Positions 45,625-55,530 of a DNA stretch of 64,000 nucleotides are shown here, in pieces. The notes below the pieces were generated by a model. That model was not told the origin of the DNA and made no database searches. It was given only the letters and a program-made list of their open reading frames with translations. Each line of letters starts with the position of its first letter. The stretch's first letter is position 1. This DNA comes from Aureococcus anophagefferens (lineage: Eukaryota > Sar > Pelagophyceae > Pelagomonadales > Pelagomonadaceae). The position numbers were made by a program, and so were the translations under genes. Where the stretch lies: assembly GCF_000186865.1 (NCBI RefSeq), contig NW_008705565.1, positions 2,457,046 to 2,521,045 on the forward strand. Reading direction: 5' to 3'.

Positions 45625-48174
45625 ATGAGCCCGGAGGGCGGCGGTGACGCGGGCGCCTACGCGAGCAGCTCCTACTGCCTCGATCCCGGGGACATCGAGC
45701 CCTTCGCGATCATGAGCTCCGAAGCCCAGGGCTCCGACTTCGCCGCGGACGCGCCCGACCACGGCGCGGCCTTCGGCGGGTCCTGGGAGACGTCGGCCTA
45801 CGCGCTGGCCGACGGCGCCGCCTGCGGGGGCTTCGGGCCCGTGGCCACGCCGCCGCCGCCGCCGCCGCCGCCGGCGATGGCGCCGGGGTTGCCGCCGCCG
45901 CCGCCGCCGGCGATGGCGCCGGGCTTCTTTCCGAACCCGCCCTTCGCGCCGGGCGGCTTCCCGGGCGGCTTCCCGCCGCCCTGGCAGCCGCCGCCGCCCT
46001 GGCTGCCGGCCCCCGGGGGCCCGCCGGGGGCCGCGCCGCCGCATCCGGTCGTGACGCCGCCGGATGGGCAGCGGCGGCCGCGCGAGCTCGACCGCGCGTG
46101 GCTCGCGGCCGGCGACGCGCATCTCGAAGCCATCGACATACAGTCCAACCCGGGGTTCGTGCCGCCCAACCCGGGGTTCGTGCCGCCGCTCGTCGCCGCC
46201 GCGACGCGGCCGCCGGAGTCGCCGACGGAGAAGAGTGCTCCGAAGAAGAAGCGGAAGGCGGCCGCGGCGATCGACGTGACGGAGCGGTCGCCGTCGCCGG
46301 ACCCCGCGCGGTCGCCGTCGCCGGAGCCGCCCGCGTCGCCGGAGGAGCCCGCGTCGCCGGAGCCCGCGTCGCCGGAGCCCGCGTCGCCGGAGCCGCCGCC
46401 GCCGCGGGAGCCGCCGCCGCCGCGGGAGGCGCCGCCGTCGCGGGAGCCGTCGCCGACGCCGCGCGCGACGGTCGCCGGCGCGGACATCTTCGCGGCGCTC
46501 GCGCGGATGAGCCGGGCGCGATGCCCCATCCCGGCGACGGTCAGGGCAGCAAAAGAGAGCGAAATTCCCAACTTCAAAGGCTCATATCTCGGCCGTTTTC
46601 CACTCCTTTCGGCTGACTTTTGGACGAGCGATCATCTCTCGGAACGGTCTCGAAGCGCGGATGCTTTTTCCGGAACGCGCGCGCGCGGAACACTCACGTT
46701 GAAGCGACGTTGAATCACCCTTTTGCTGCCCAGGCGACGGTCGGGATCCCCGTGGGCGCGGCGCACCGGAACATCGTCGTCCAGGAGGTCGTGTACCCGC
46801 CCGCGATCCCGGAACACCGCGGCGCGCCCTATCTCGACGACGACGCCTGGCCGCGGCGGGGACACCGGCGCGACGGAAGCCGACTGCGCTCGGCGCCCTA
46901 CCCGCGCGGCGGACGCGCGCCCCGGCGCGCCGACGAGGCGCCGCCGCGCGACGAGTGGCCGGACCTCGAGGACGCGCTCAAGGGCCTCACCGGCGCGTCG
47001 TCCGCTCCGCCGCCCGAGTCGCCCGAGGGCGTCGACCTCGCGCGCCGCGGCGTTTCGAATCGCTCGTCCCAAATCGCATCACGGTCTCCCCCCCAGGTGC
47101 GCCGCGGCCCCTGGACGGTCCAGGCGAAGACGCCGACCTTGCTGACGTTCTCGCGGCCCGAGGACACGGCGGATTCCACCGGCCTCGCGATGCTCTACCG
47201 CGCGGCGGAGCGCGCGGCGACGGCGTCCTCCCCCCCCCCCCTGTTTCTTCGACGCGTCGGTCCCAGGCCGGAGCGCGGCGCCGGCGTCGGACGACCTCTG
47301 CATCGGCGACGAGCCGCCGCCGCGCGGCGAGGGGCCGCGCGGCAATCGACCATCGGGTTGCCAACCTTGAACACTCTCGAGCTCGGTCTGTCGATTCGGC
47401 TGATTCTCGGACGAATCGCGTGCTCTTATTGAGTTCTCCACGGAGAGCACAAGAGTATACGTCGCGGTCGGGTCGACGATTTCCCGCGCAGGCTGGGAGC
47501 CGCCCGCGTACCGGCCCCGGCGGCGGCCCGGGTCGCTGGCGGAGGCCGTCGAGCGGTCGCTCCACGGCATCGTCGCCGCGGCCCGCACCGACGAGCGCGC
47601 CGCGCTCGACGCGGCCGCGGCGGCCAAGGGCGACGCGCGCGCGGCGACGCGCGCCGTCTGCGCCCGTGTGGAAAGCAAACAGTGAGCTGGGTTATCCCAA
47701 CCAAACTTCAGAACTCTCTAGCTCCGTCAAATCGATGTCGATTCGGCTGATTTTTGGACGAATCGATTGCTCTCGTCGAATTCTCGAAGCACAGTAGAAG
47801 AGATTGCGTCGAAATGGTCGCAAACGCTCACTTCGAATTCGGGTTGAAGATTTGATTCCCACCCAGGTCTGCGGGCTCGCGCGCGACCTCGCGGCGTCGC
47901 GCCGGGGCGGCGGCGGGCGCGCGGGGGCGGACGACGTCGCCGCCGTGTGCGCGGGCATCGTCGGCGCCGTGCGGCGCAACGCGGCGCCCGCCGGGCCCGC
48001 CCCGGACCGGCGGCGGCGCTGGGCCGCGGCCGTCGACGCGACGAGCAGCCTCCCGAGTCAGAATCTTCAACCCGACTTCAATGGGAGCGTACGCGACGGT
48101 TTCGACGCGACCTCTTCGGCCGTGCTTCGAGAACTCGACGAGAACGATCGAGTCGTCCAAAACTCAGCCGACCC
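45625..48174 (+). CDS. Proline-rich protein interrupted by four introners and an assembly gap (partial)
   Basis: Exons 45625-46533, 46734-47326, 47492-47655 and 47867-about 48049, then the N gap. Exon 1 (303 codons) is Pro-rich: PPPPPPPPAMAPG repeats, two copies of NPGFVPP, a basic nuclear-type signal APKKKRKAA, and SPEPASPEPASPEP repeats from a 15-bp unit. Later exons give VGAAHRNIVVQEVVYPP, RGWEPPAYRPRRRPGSLAE and ATRAVCGLARDLAA. Exon 2 changes frame between about 47090 and 47260; a run of about 11 C at 47230 (one base too many) or a small intron ending CCCCCCAG at 47096 could explain this. No known family. Confidence 0.65.
46542..46733 (+). mobile_element. Introner element A5 (family A, 192 bp)
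   Basis: Target duplicates GCGACGGT at 46534-46541 and 46734-46741. Ends CAGGGCAGCAAAAGAGAG and CCTTTTGCTGCCCAG. Intron 46534-46733 (200 nt), GC-AG, phase 0; splicing joins RCPIPAT to VGIPVG. Confidence 0.96.
47335..47491 (+). mobile_element. Introner element B4 (family B, 157 bp, diverged)
   Basis: Ends CCGCGCGGCAATC and GATTTCCCGCGCAG. The flanks GCGAGGGG (47327-47334) and GCTGGGAG (47492-47499) agree at only 5 of 8 positions, so this is an older copy. Intron 47327-47491 (165 nt), GC-AG, phase 1; core with two mismatches, sense. Confidence 0.82.
47664..47866 (+). mobile_element. Introner element B5 (family B, 203 bp)
   Basis: Target duplicates GTCTGCGC (47656-47663) and GTCTGCGG (47867-47874), 7 of 8. 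Ends CCGTGTGGAAAG and ATTCCCACCCAG. Intron 47656-47866 (211 nt), GT-AG, phase 0; perfect core, sense to the host. The exon between B4 and B5 is 164 bp. Confidence 0.93.
48050..48174 (-). mobile_element. Introner element B6 (family B), cut by assembly gap
   Basis: Begins about 48050 with CTCCCGAGTCAGAATCTTCA and follows the B2/B3 orientation (AACCCGACTTCAATG) until the N run. The core is antisense and partly visible. The right end and duplication are in the gap; the exon from B5 to here is about 183 bp. Confidence 0.8.
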
Positions 48175-48785
48175 NNNNNNNNNNNNNNNNNNNNNNNNNN
48201 NNNNNNNNNNNNNNNNNNNNNNNNNNNNNNNNNNNNNNNNNNNNNNNNNNNNNNNNNNNNNNNNNNNNNNNNNNNNNNNNNNNNNNNNNNNNNNNNNNNN
48301 NNNNNNNNNNNNNNNNNNNNNNNNNNNNNNNNNNNNNNNNNNNNNNNNNNNNNNNNNNNNNNNNNNNNNNNNNNNNNNNNNNNNNNNNNNNNNNNNNNNN
48401 NNNNNNNNNNNNNNNNNNNNNNNNNNNNNNNNNNNNNNNNNNNNNNNNNNNNNNNNNNNNNNNNNNNNNNNNNNNNNNNNNNNNNNNNNNNNNNNNNNNN
48501 NNNNNNNNNNNNNNNNNNNNNNNNNNNNNNNNNNNNNNNNNNNNNNNNNNNNNNNNNNNNNNNNNNNNNNNNNNNNNNNNNNNNNNNNNNNNNNNNNNNN
48601 NNNNNNNNNNNNNNNNNNNNNNNNNNNNNNNNNNNNNNNNNNNNNNNNNNNNNNNNNNNNNNNNNNNNNNNNNNNNNNNNNNNNNNNNNNNNNNNNNNNN
48701 NNNNNNNNNNNNNNNNNNNNNNNNNNNNNNNNNNNNNNNNNNNNNNNNNNNNNNNNNNNNNNNNNNNNNNNNNNNNNNNNNNNNN
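48175..48785. other. Assembly gap (611 N)
   Basis: Starts within introner B6. Repeated introner sequence probably caused the break. The end of the proline-rich gene is hidden here. Confidence 0.99.
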
Positions 48786-48840
48786 GCCGTCGTCGAAGAA
48801 CGCGAAGTAAACACAGCCCACGGCCGCGAAGTACACCAGC

Positions 48841-51234
48841 TTACGGCCGCAGGTCGAAGGCGACGTCGCTCTGCCAGAGGAGGAACTGGAGCAGGCCGCT
48901 CTTGTCGTCGTCGGCGACGAGCCGCCCGTCGACGCAGAGCAGGTCCTCGTGGCGCGGGCCGGCCGGGTCCGGCGCGTCGCGGTAGAGGTACAAGACCTTG
49001 AACCGCGCGGCCGGGAACTTGGCCTTGACGGCGTCGCAGCACGCCACCAAGTCCTCGACCAGGGCGCCGTCGAGGGGCGCCCCGCTGTGGGGGCAGTTCA
49101 TGAACGACCCGCAGGACCCTTTTTGCGCCGCGCGATAGACGAAGCAGGTGAGCACGTCGGGCTCCGCCGACGCCAGCGTCGCGTGGAGCCGCAGGAGGCG
49201 CCGCGCGTGCTTCTCGAAGACGCGGGTCTGGGCCTCGAGGGCCTCGTCGAAGTGGAAGTCGTGGAACGAGGCCCACTTGGTCTTGACGTTGTATGCGTAG
49301 CGATGCACGCCCGCGCCCACGGACCCGTCGTCGGCCGTCGTCTTCGACCGGAAGGCGTTGACGCAGGTCTGGTCCACGGCGTCGTCGCCGAAGACGCGCA
49401 GCTTGAGGGGCATGGGGTCGCAGAGGAGCTGCGACGTGCGCTCGTTCTTCGACAACGGCACGAAGTCGCCGCACGCGAAGCAGTCGTCCGGGTCGAAGTC
49501 GCGCTCCAGGAGGTAGCGGAAGGTCTTGGGCGTCGCGTTGCCCCAGTCCAGCGGGTAGGCGACCTTGCGGCTCCGGCAGGCGTCGAGCCAGGTCACGCAG
49601 TCGCACTGCGCGCCGATCGCGACGAAGCGCGCGGCGGTCCCGAGCAGGACGTCGCGGAGCGCGGCGAGCCCGGCGTCGCCCGTCGCCGAGATGCGCGCGC
49701 CGACGGCGGCGACGAGCGCCACGGGCGGATGCTCCGTGAACGCGTTGCCCGCGAGCGCGAGCGTCGAGAGCTTGGCCAACGATCGTAGCGTCGTCGGCAG
49801 CGCCGACAGGCGGTTGTTCGTGAGCGTCAGGGTTTTGAGCTCGCCGAGCTCGTCGACGTCCTCGGGGAGGTGGCGGATGCGGTTGCCCGAGAGCTTGAGC
49901 ACCTCCAGGTGCGCGAGGTTGAAGAGCTCCTGCGGCAGCTTCTCGAGCTTGTTCCGCGTCGCCGCCAGCGTCGTCAGCCCCGTGAACCTGCCCAGGTCCT
50001 CGGGCAGCGCGAGGAGGCCGTTGCCGCAGAGCAGGAGCACGCGCAGCCGCGGCGCCCAGGCCGTGACCTTGGCGTCGAGCGGGAGCGCGGTCGGGCCCTT
50101 GCCCCGGAGGTCGAGCGACGCGGGGCCGTCGCGCATGGCCAGGGACCCCCCGCGCCGCTGGGGCTGGCCCTTCTCGTAGAAGGACCACCAGATATCGTCG
50201 AGCTCGCCGCGCCGCTTCGGGTCCTGCCAGGGCTTGGGCACGGACGCAAAGTGGAGGACCTTGATGGGCTTGCAGACGTCCCAGAAGCCCGCGTTGTGCG
50301 CGTGCATGAAGCGGTGGAGCGTGCGCTGGCAGTTGTAGCGGAAGGCGAGGCGCCCGGCGACGGGGCCCTCGAACCAGTCGTCGAAGAACTCGTTGAGGAA
50401 GCCGCCGTCGCCGCCGTCGTGCGAGCGCGCGTCCGGGGCCACCTTGAGCATGGCGTCGAAGGTCTCCTTCGACGGCGCCAGCACCATGACGCCGCTGTTG
50501 AACTTGTCCGGCGGGAAGATGTCCGGCGCCGCGGCGAAGGCGACGTCGAGCGCGAAGAGCTCGTCGACGTTTTCGAGGACGACGGCGTCCGCGTCGACGT
50601 AGACGAGCTTCGTGTACTCCGTCAGCCCCCAGAGCGCGAGCTTCGTGTAGCCGCAGCGCGCCCAGCACTCCTTGCCGTCGAGGGGCGTGTGCGGGTTGGG
50701 GATCGGCTCGACGTCGACGACCGTCGCGAGGCGCCGCAACAGGCGCCGCGACCGCTCGGAGACGTCGCTCGTGACGAGGACGAGGCGCGGCTTCGCGCTG
50801 CGCGACGCCCGCAGGCTCTGGAGGAGCGCCAGGGCGCCGGGCGCGTAGCCGTCGTTCGTGATGACCGTCGCGTAGGCCTCCTTCTTCGGCGGCTGCGCCG
50901 GCGGCCGCTCGGGCTCGTCCCCCGTGCAGACGACGCCGCCGTTGGCGCGGCACTGGGCCTCGAGCTTCCGCCGGTGCGCCGCGCGGTACGCCGCCTCGTG
51001 GGCCTCCCGCTTCGCCTCCGCCTCCGCGGCGGCCGCGGCGAGGTCCGCGGGATCTTTCGGCGGCGCCGGCACTTTGACAAAGTCCTCGACGTCGCCGGTC
51101 TCGTCGAGGGCGGCGGCCAGCGACGCGTCCTCCTCGAAGGTCACCTTCTTCGCCGCGGGTGGCTCCTTCCTGTCCTCCTCGCCGAGGACGCGCGCGCGCC
51201 ACATGCCCATGAACGTGTCCTTCGCAGCCTCCAT
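48841..51234 (-). CDS. GT8 glycosyltransferase - LRR - DUF1796 fusion protein
   Basis: 797 aa, single exon, start MEAAKDTFMGMWRARVLG. Three modules in order. (1) GT8/glycogenin-like domain, about 115-350: AYATVITNDGYAPGALALL, LVYVDADAVVLENVDELF (DxD about 212), DKFNSGVMVLAPS, NCQRTLHRFM and a final KVLHFASVPKPW. (2) Leucine-rich repeats, about 370-520: LRVLLLCGNGLLALPEDLG, LEVLKLSGNRIRHLPEDV, LKTLTLTNNRLSALPTTL. (3) DUF1796 domain, about 560-790: FVAIGAQCDCVTWLDACRSR and AYPLDWGNATPKTFRYLL, with conserved Cys and DW. DUF1796 members are putative papain-like or glycan-related proteins. This combination is not one I know. No signal peptide, so it is likely cytosolic. Confidence 0.85.
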   Translation of the reverse strand: MEAAKDTFMGMWRARVLGEEDRKEPPAAKKVTFEEDASLAAALDETGDVEDFVKVPAPPKDPADLAAAAAEAEAKREAHEAAYRAAHRRKLEAQCRANGGVVCTGDEPERPPAQPPKKEAYATVITNDGYAPGALALLQSLRASRSAKPRLVLVTSDVSERSRRLLRRLATVVDVEPIPNPHTPLDGKECWARCGYTKLALWGLTEYTKLVYVDADAVVLENVDELFALDVAFAAAPDIFPPDKFNSGVMVLAPSKETFDAMLKVAPDARSHDGGDGGFLNEFFDDWFEGPVAGRLAFRYNCQRTLHRFMHAHNAGFWDVCKPIKVLHFASVPKPWQDPKRRGELDDIWWSFYEKGQPQRRGGSLAMRDGPASLDLRGKGPTALPLDAKVTAWAPRLRVLLLCGNGLLALPEDLGRFTGLTTLAATRNKLEKLPQELFNLAHLEVLKLSGNRIRHLPEDVDELGELKTLTLTNNRLSALPTTLRSLAKLSTLALAGNAFTEHPPVALVAAVGARISATGDAGLAALRDVLLGTAARFVAIGAQCDCVTWLDACRSRKVAYPLDWGNATPKTFRYLLERDFDPDDCFACGDFVPLSKNERTSQLLCDPMPLKLRVFGDDAVDQTCVNAFRSKTTADDGSVGAGVHRYAYNVKTKWASFHDFHFDEALEAQTRVFEKHARRLLRLHATLASAEPDVLTCFVYRAAQKGSCGSFMNCPHSGAPLDGALVEDLVACCDAVKAKFPAARFKVLYLYRDAPDPAGPRHEDLLCVDGRLVADDDKSGLLQFLLWQSDVAFDLRP

Positions 51235-51498
51235 CGCACAAAGGACGCGGGCCTCGGCGACGGCGACCGCGGGCCTGTTTCCACTGGATCGCGAGCCGCG
51301 ACGTCGACGAGGAAGCGCTCGAGCTCCTCCCGCAGCGCGCGCGGGCCCGACCAGCTCTCACAGCCGGTGGCGGGCTCTGGAAAAAAACTGCAACGAGACG
51401 TGCTGAAAAAGCGCGCTCGTATTCGGCTGGCCATTGGCCGCCGCCGCCGCCGCCGAGCACGCCGCCGCGCCGAGGCGCGCGCGCCGCGCCGGTCGACG
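51235..51498. promoter_or_regulatory. Divergent spacer between GT8-LRR and strumpellin genes
   Basis: 264 bp, no gene recognised; presumed bidirectional promoter. Confidence 0.35.
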
Positions 51499-54400
51499 AT
51501 GATGAGCCAGACGCCGTCGCTGCTCGACGACGGGAACCTCTGCGGCGCGACGCTGCTGTCGCTCGTCGCGTCGGGCAGCGCGTTGATCGCGGAGCTGCTG
51601 CGCCTCGCGCAGGCGATCCCGCCCGTGTTCCTGGACGCCGAGGAGCGGGCGCGGCGCGGCGCGGCGCTGCTCACGGCGGAGGAGGCGTCCTTCGAGGCCG
51701 TGCTCTTCGACTTCGCCTACCTCAAGGAGCCCGAGGACTTTGAGAATAGGGTGAACTCGAGCGACGGCCTCCTCGACGTCGACAACGAGTTCCTGGAGAC
51801 GCACGGCGCCTTCGCGAAGCGGTTCTACGCGCTCATGGAGTCGACGGTCAAGTACTGGCGGGACGTGCACGGCTTCCTCGAGCGGCTCGGCAGCGGCTAC
51901 TTCATCGCGCACTCGGTGGACAACGTGCTCGAGGACGTTGACGGCAAGCAGCTCCTCTGCGAGGCCTATTTTCTCTACGGGACGTTGCTCGTCCTGCTCG
52001 ACGCCAAGGTCCCCGGCGTCGTGCGCGAGCGCTTGGTCATCGCCTGCTACCGCCTCGAGGGCGAGTCGACGATGGAGGCCGTCGACGACGTCTGCCGGCT
52101 CGCGCGGTCCACGGGCTACCGGAGCGGCGGCCGGCGGCCGAAGAACTACCCCGAGGCCTTCTTCAACCGCTTCCGGACCGACGCGACGGCGAGCGCGGCG
52201 AAGTTGGTGATCCAGCGGCTCATGAGCGACGACGTCTACCTCCAGTCGGCCGCGTTTCCGGCGCCGGAGCACCGGTCCGTGCGCCTCGCGTCGCAGGCGT
52301 CCATGCTCTACGTCATCCTGTATTTCGACGCCGACACGTTGAAGGGCCGCACGGCGGCCATGCGCGAGGTCGTCGACAAGCACTTTTCGGACAACTGGGT
52401 CGTGCCCGTCTACATGGGCCACGTCGTCGACCTGAGCGTCGAGTGGGCGGGCTACGGCGCGGCGGCCGCGGCTTTACGGAACGTGCTCACGGACGGCGCC
52501 GTGGGTCGTTTGGTGGCGTCCAACGACGCGCTCGTGCACCGCCAGATCAAGGAGCTCGACGGCTTTTTGACGGAGGGCCAGCTCACGGAGCAGCACCTGT
52601 TGGACCACATGCGCGCGCTCTTGGACTGCGCGCGGCGGTCGAACGCGGCGCTCCGCTGGCGCCTGCTCCACCGGCGCTGCGCCCACGACGGCTGGCGCTC
52701 GAAGATCGCCGCCAAGGCCGGCAGCCCGGGCGACGCCGAGGCGCTCATGACGTTATTATTGAAAGCGTCGCAGCTCGAGTACAAGCTCAAGCAGATGTTC
52801 CAGAGCCTGCTCGACAGCAAGCCCGCGAAGTGGGCCTTCTGCAAGCAGCAGGTCATCGACCGCATGACGGAGCTCAGCGAGTACTTCACGGGCGAGAAGG
52901 CTCTCGCGCGCGTCGCGCGCGACGAGAATTTGATGAAGTGGTTCGGGGCCCTGGCGGGCGAGATGGCGCGGTTGGACGACGACGAGGCGCACGCGACGAT
53001 GATGGGCCGGAAGATCCAGACGCTCGTGGGCGCTTTGGAGGAGGTGGAGCAGTTCGAGCAGGTCGACACGAACCTGCAGATCAAGGCCTTCCTTGCGGAC
53101 ACGCGCGAGTTCCTGCTGCAGATGGTGCGCATCACGAACGTGCAGCACTCGGTGATGCACGTCATCGAATCCGTGTCGGACCTGTCCTACGCCTTCGACA
53201 TTCTCGGGGACTACGTGCCCATCCTCCACGACCGCGTGCGCGGGGACCCGCGGACGGCGGTGCTGCTGCGGGCGACGTTCCTCAAGCTCGCGTCGATCCT
53301 CGACGTGCCCCTGATCCGCATCTCGCAGTGCAACTCGAGCGACCAGGCGTCCGTGGCGTCCTACTACTCGACGGAGCTCGTCAACTTCGTGCGGCGGGTC
53401 CTGGACGTGATCCCCGTCTCCGTCTTCGGGCTCCTGGACGACATCGTCGACATCCAGACGCGGACCTTAGCTCCTTTACCCGTGAAGCTCGAGACGGCCT
53501 ACCTCAAGGACTACGCCCAGCTCAACGAGCGCTACCAGCTCGCGCGGCTGACGCACCAGGTGTCCGTCTTCACGGAGGGCGTGCTCGCCATGGAGCGCAC
53601 GCTCCTCGGCGTCGTCCGCGTCGAGCCGCGGCGCGTGCTCCACGACGGCCTCCGCAAGGAGCTCGTGCGCCAGCTGAGCCGCACGCTCCACGAGCAGCTG
53701 CGGTTCCCCGTGCCCAAGAAGGACCAGGACCGGAAGAAGTTCGTCGGCGCGGCGCTCGCGCGGCAGGTCCACGAGATCCTCGCGCACCTCGGCCGCCGCG
53801 TCGACGGCTACCGCCGGTCCGTGGAGTACGTCCAGGACTACATCGACATCGCGGGCCTCAAGATGTGGCAGGAGGAGCTCGGGCGCGTCGTCAACTACAA
53901 CGTCGAGGCCGAGTGCAACCGCTACCTCCGCCGCAAAGTCGCGGACGCGGAGAGCCGGCACCAGTCGTCCGTCGTGCCCGTGCCCCGCTTCGCGCCGCTA
54001 CCGGACCCGCACGGCGCCGACGACGGCGCGGCGACCTTCATGGGCCGGACCCTGGCGGCGCTCCTCCGGCTCACGTCGCCGGCGACGACGTCCTACGCGC
54101 CGGAGCGCGCCGGCTGGTACTGCGACGCGCACGTTCTCGAGGGCGCGTCGTCGAAGGGCAGGCTGGACCCCGGCGACGCCGAGGCCTGCGGCGTCCACAC
54201 GTTCCAGATCGCGGAGCGCGCCCTGGGCGTCTGCGGCCTCGCGGGCCTCGACCGCATGCTCGCGTTCCGCGTCGTCCACGACAGGGCGGCAAAAGAGAGC
54301 GAAATTCCCAACTTCAAAGGCTCCGATCTCGGCCGTTTTCCACTCGTTTCGGTTGATTTTTGGACGAGCGATCATCTCTCGGAACGGTCTCGACGCGTAG

Positions 54401-55319
54401 ATGCTTTTTCCGGAACGCGCGCGCGCGGAACACTCACGTTGAAGCGACCTTGAATCACCCTTGTGCTGCCCAGGTCCACGACCTGTCGAACTTCGTCGAC
54501 GACTACAAGGCGCTCACCGCGCCGCACGCGCGGTTCCTCGAGAGCCTGCGGGACGCGCTCTTCCCCGAGTGGGCGCCGCCGCGGGGCGGCGGCGGGCCGG
54601 GCAAGCTCTACGCGCGCGCGGCGAAGACGCTCGAGGCGGCCATGCCGCGGCTGTTGCACCGGATCCTGGCCGTCGGCCACGCGCAGCTCCTGCGCAAGTC
54701 GCTGAACCACGCGCTCCTCCTCAAGGCGCGCGTCGACGCCGACTTCCTGCACGCGTCGCTGACGAACGTCGACGGCGCCGTGCTCGGCGACGTGCTGGAC
54801 CACTACGGCGACCCGGAAACGGTCCCGGACCCCGTGCCGGACGCGAAGGACGGGCGCCGCGTGCTCGCGGACCTGGCGACGCTGCTGGATGCGTCGGGCG
54901 TGTCGGACCCGCTGGCGAAGGTCTACGTGGCCACGGAGCCGCTGGAGCACCTGCCGCTCGTGCTGCTCCTCTTCCTCCTGTCGTACGCGCACAAGCTCGG
55001 CCACGACGACCGGCTCCAGTCGCTCGTGAAGCGGAAGCGGTCCTACCCCATCGACGGCTTCGTCGTCGTCGTCGGCGTCCACACGGTCCTCAAGCAGTGC
55101 CACCCGTCCTACTGCAAGCAGCTCCTCGCCTACCTCGGCCAGTTCGTCTGCTCGACGGTCACGGCCCAGTACGCGGACGCGAAGCAGGCCAAGGACGCCG
55201 CGCCGCTGGAGCTCGCCAACGCCATCTGGTTCGTCGACACGCTCTGCAAGGTCGCCGACGTCCCCAAGCCGACGGACTTCATCCCCGCGGCCATCCTCGC
55301 CATGGCCTACAAGGCCTAA
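51499..55319 (+). CDS. WASHC5: Strumpellin, WASH complex subunit 5, 2 exons
   Basis: Exons 51499-54273 and 54474-55319; 1,206 aa, near the usual length of about 1,160. The intron is introner A6. The N-terminus aligns by eye along its length: NLCGATLLSLVASGSALIAE, EDVDGKQLLCEAYFLYGTLL, VVRERLVIACYRLEG, ASMLYVILYFDADTLKGRTA and DNWVVPVYMGHVVDLSVEW are direct counterparts of human strumpellin. Strumpellin scaffolds the WASH complex, which activates Arp2/3 on endosomes. The junction reads FRVVHDLSNFVDDYKAL. The MM start at 51499/51502 fits the conserved start of the family; the long frame upstream is antisense to the GT8-LRR gene. Confidence 0.95.
54282..54473 (+). mobile_element. Introner element A6 (family A, 192 bp)
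   Basis: Target duplicates GTCCACGA at 54274-54281 and 54474-54481. Ends CAGGGCGGCAAAAGAGAG and CCTTGTGCTGCCCAG. Intron 54274-54473 (200 nt), GT-AG, phase 0; core with one mismatch (GGTTGA). Confidence 0.96.
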
Positions 55320-55388
55320 GGACCTTTGGGTGCGGTTGGTGTTGACCCCGCGGTGCAGTGCTGCGGGCAGCGTATGGGGCAGCGATTT

Positions 55389-55445
55389 GGTCGCATAACT
55401 GCGGGGCCGCGCCGCTGTCATCCGGTCGCATAGCTGCGGGGCCGC
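55389..55445 (+). repeat. 22-bp direct repeat, two copies
   Basis: GGTCGCATAACTGCGGGGCC at 55389-55410 and again at 55424-55445 with one change (AAC to AGC). It lies between strumpellin and the ankyrin-MYND gene. Confidence 0.8.
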
Positions 55446-55530
55446 CGCGGGGCCACCCACCATCGCGGGCGCGCGCGACATCATCTGAAGACGCTGCGCG
55501 ACATCGCCGCCGCGATTTCGCCGAGGCAGC

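Noticed and set aside
43277..46400. CRISPR-like arrays at short tandem repeats (CCCGCGCCGACGACG, CCCGCGTCGCCGGAG)
   Set aside because: These are coding microsatellites for Pro/Thr and Ser/Pro linkers with no spacers, in a eukaryotic genome.
48164..51460. Long minus-strand frame of over 1,000 codons across the N gap and antisense or alternative frames of similar size (for example 15081-18035, 49870-51490)
   Set aside because: Arg/Ala/Pro-rich shadow frames caused by very high GC. The real genes in these regions show conserved motifs in another frame.
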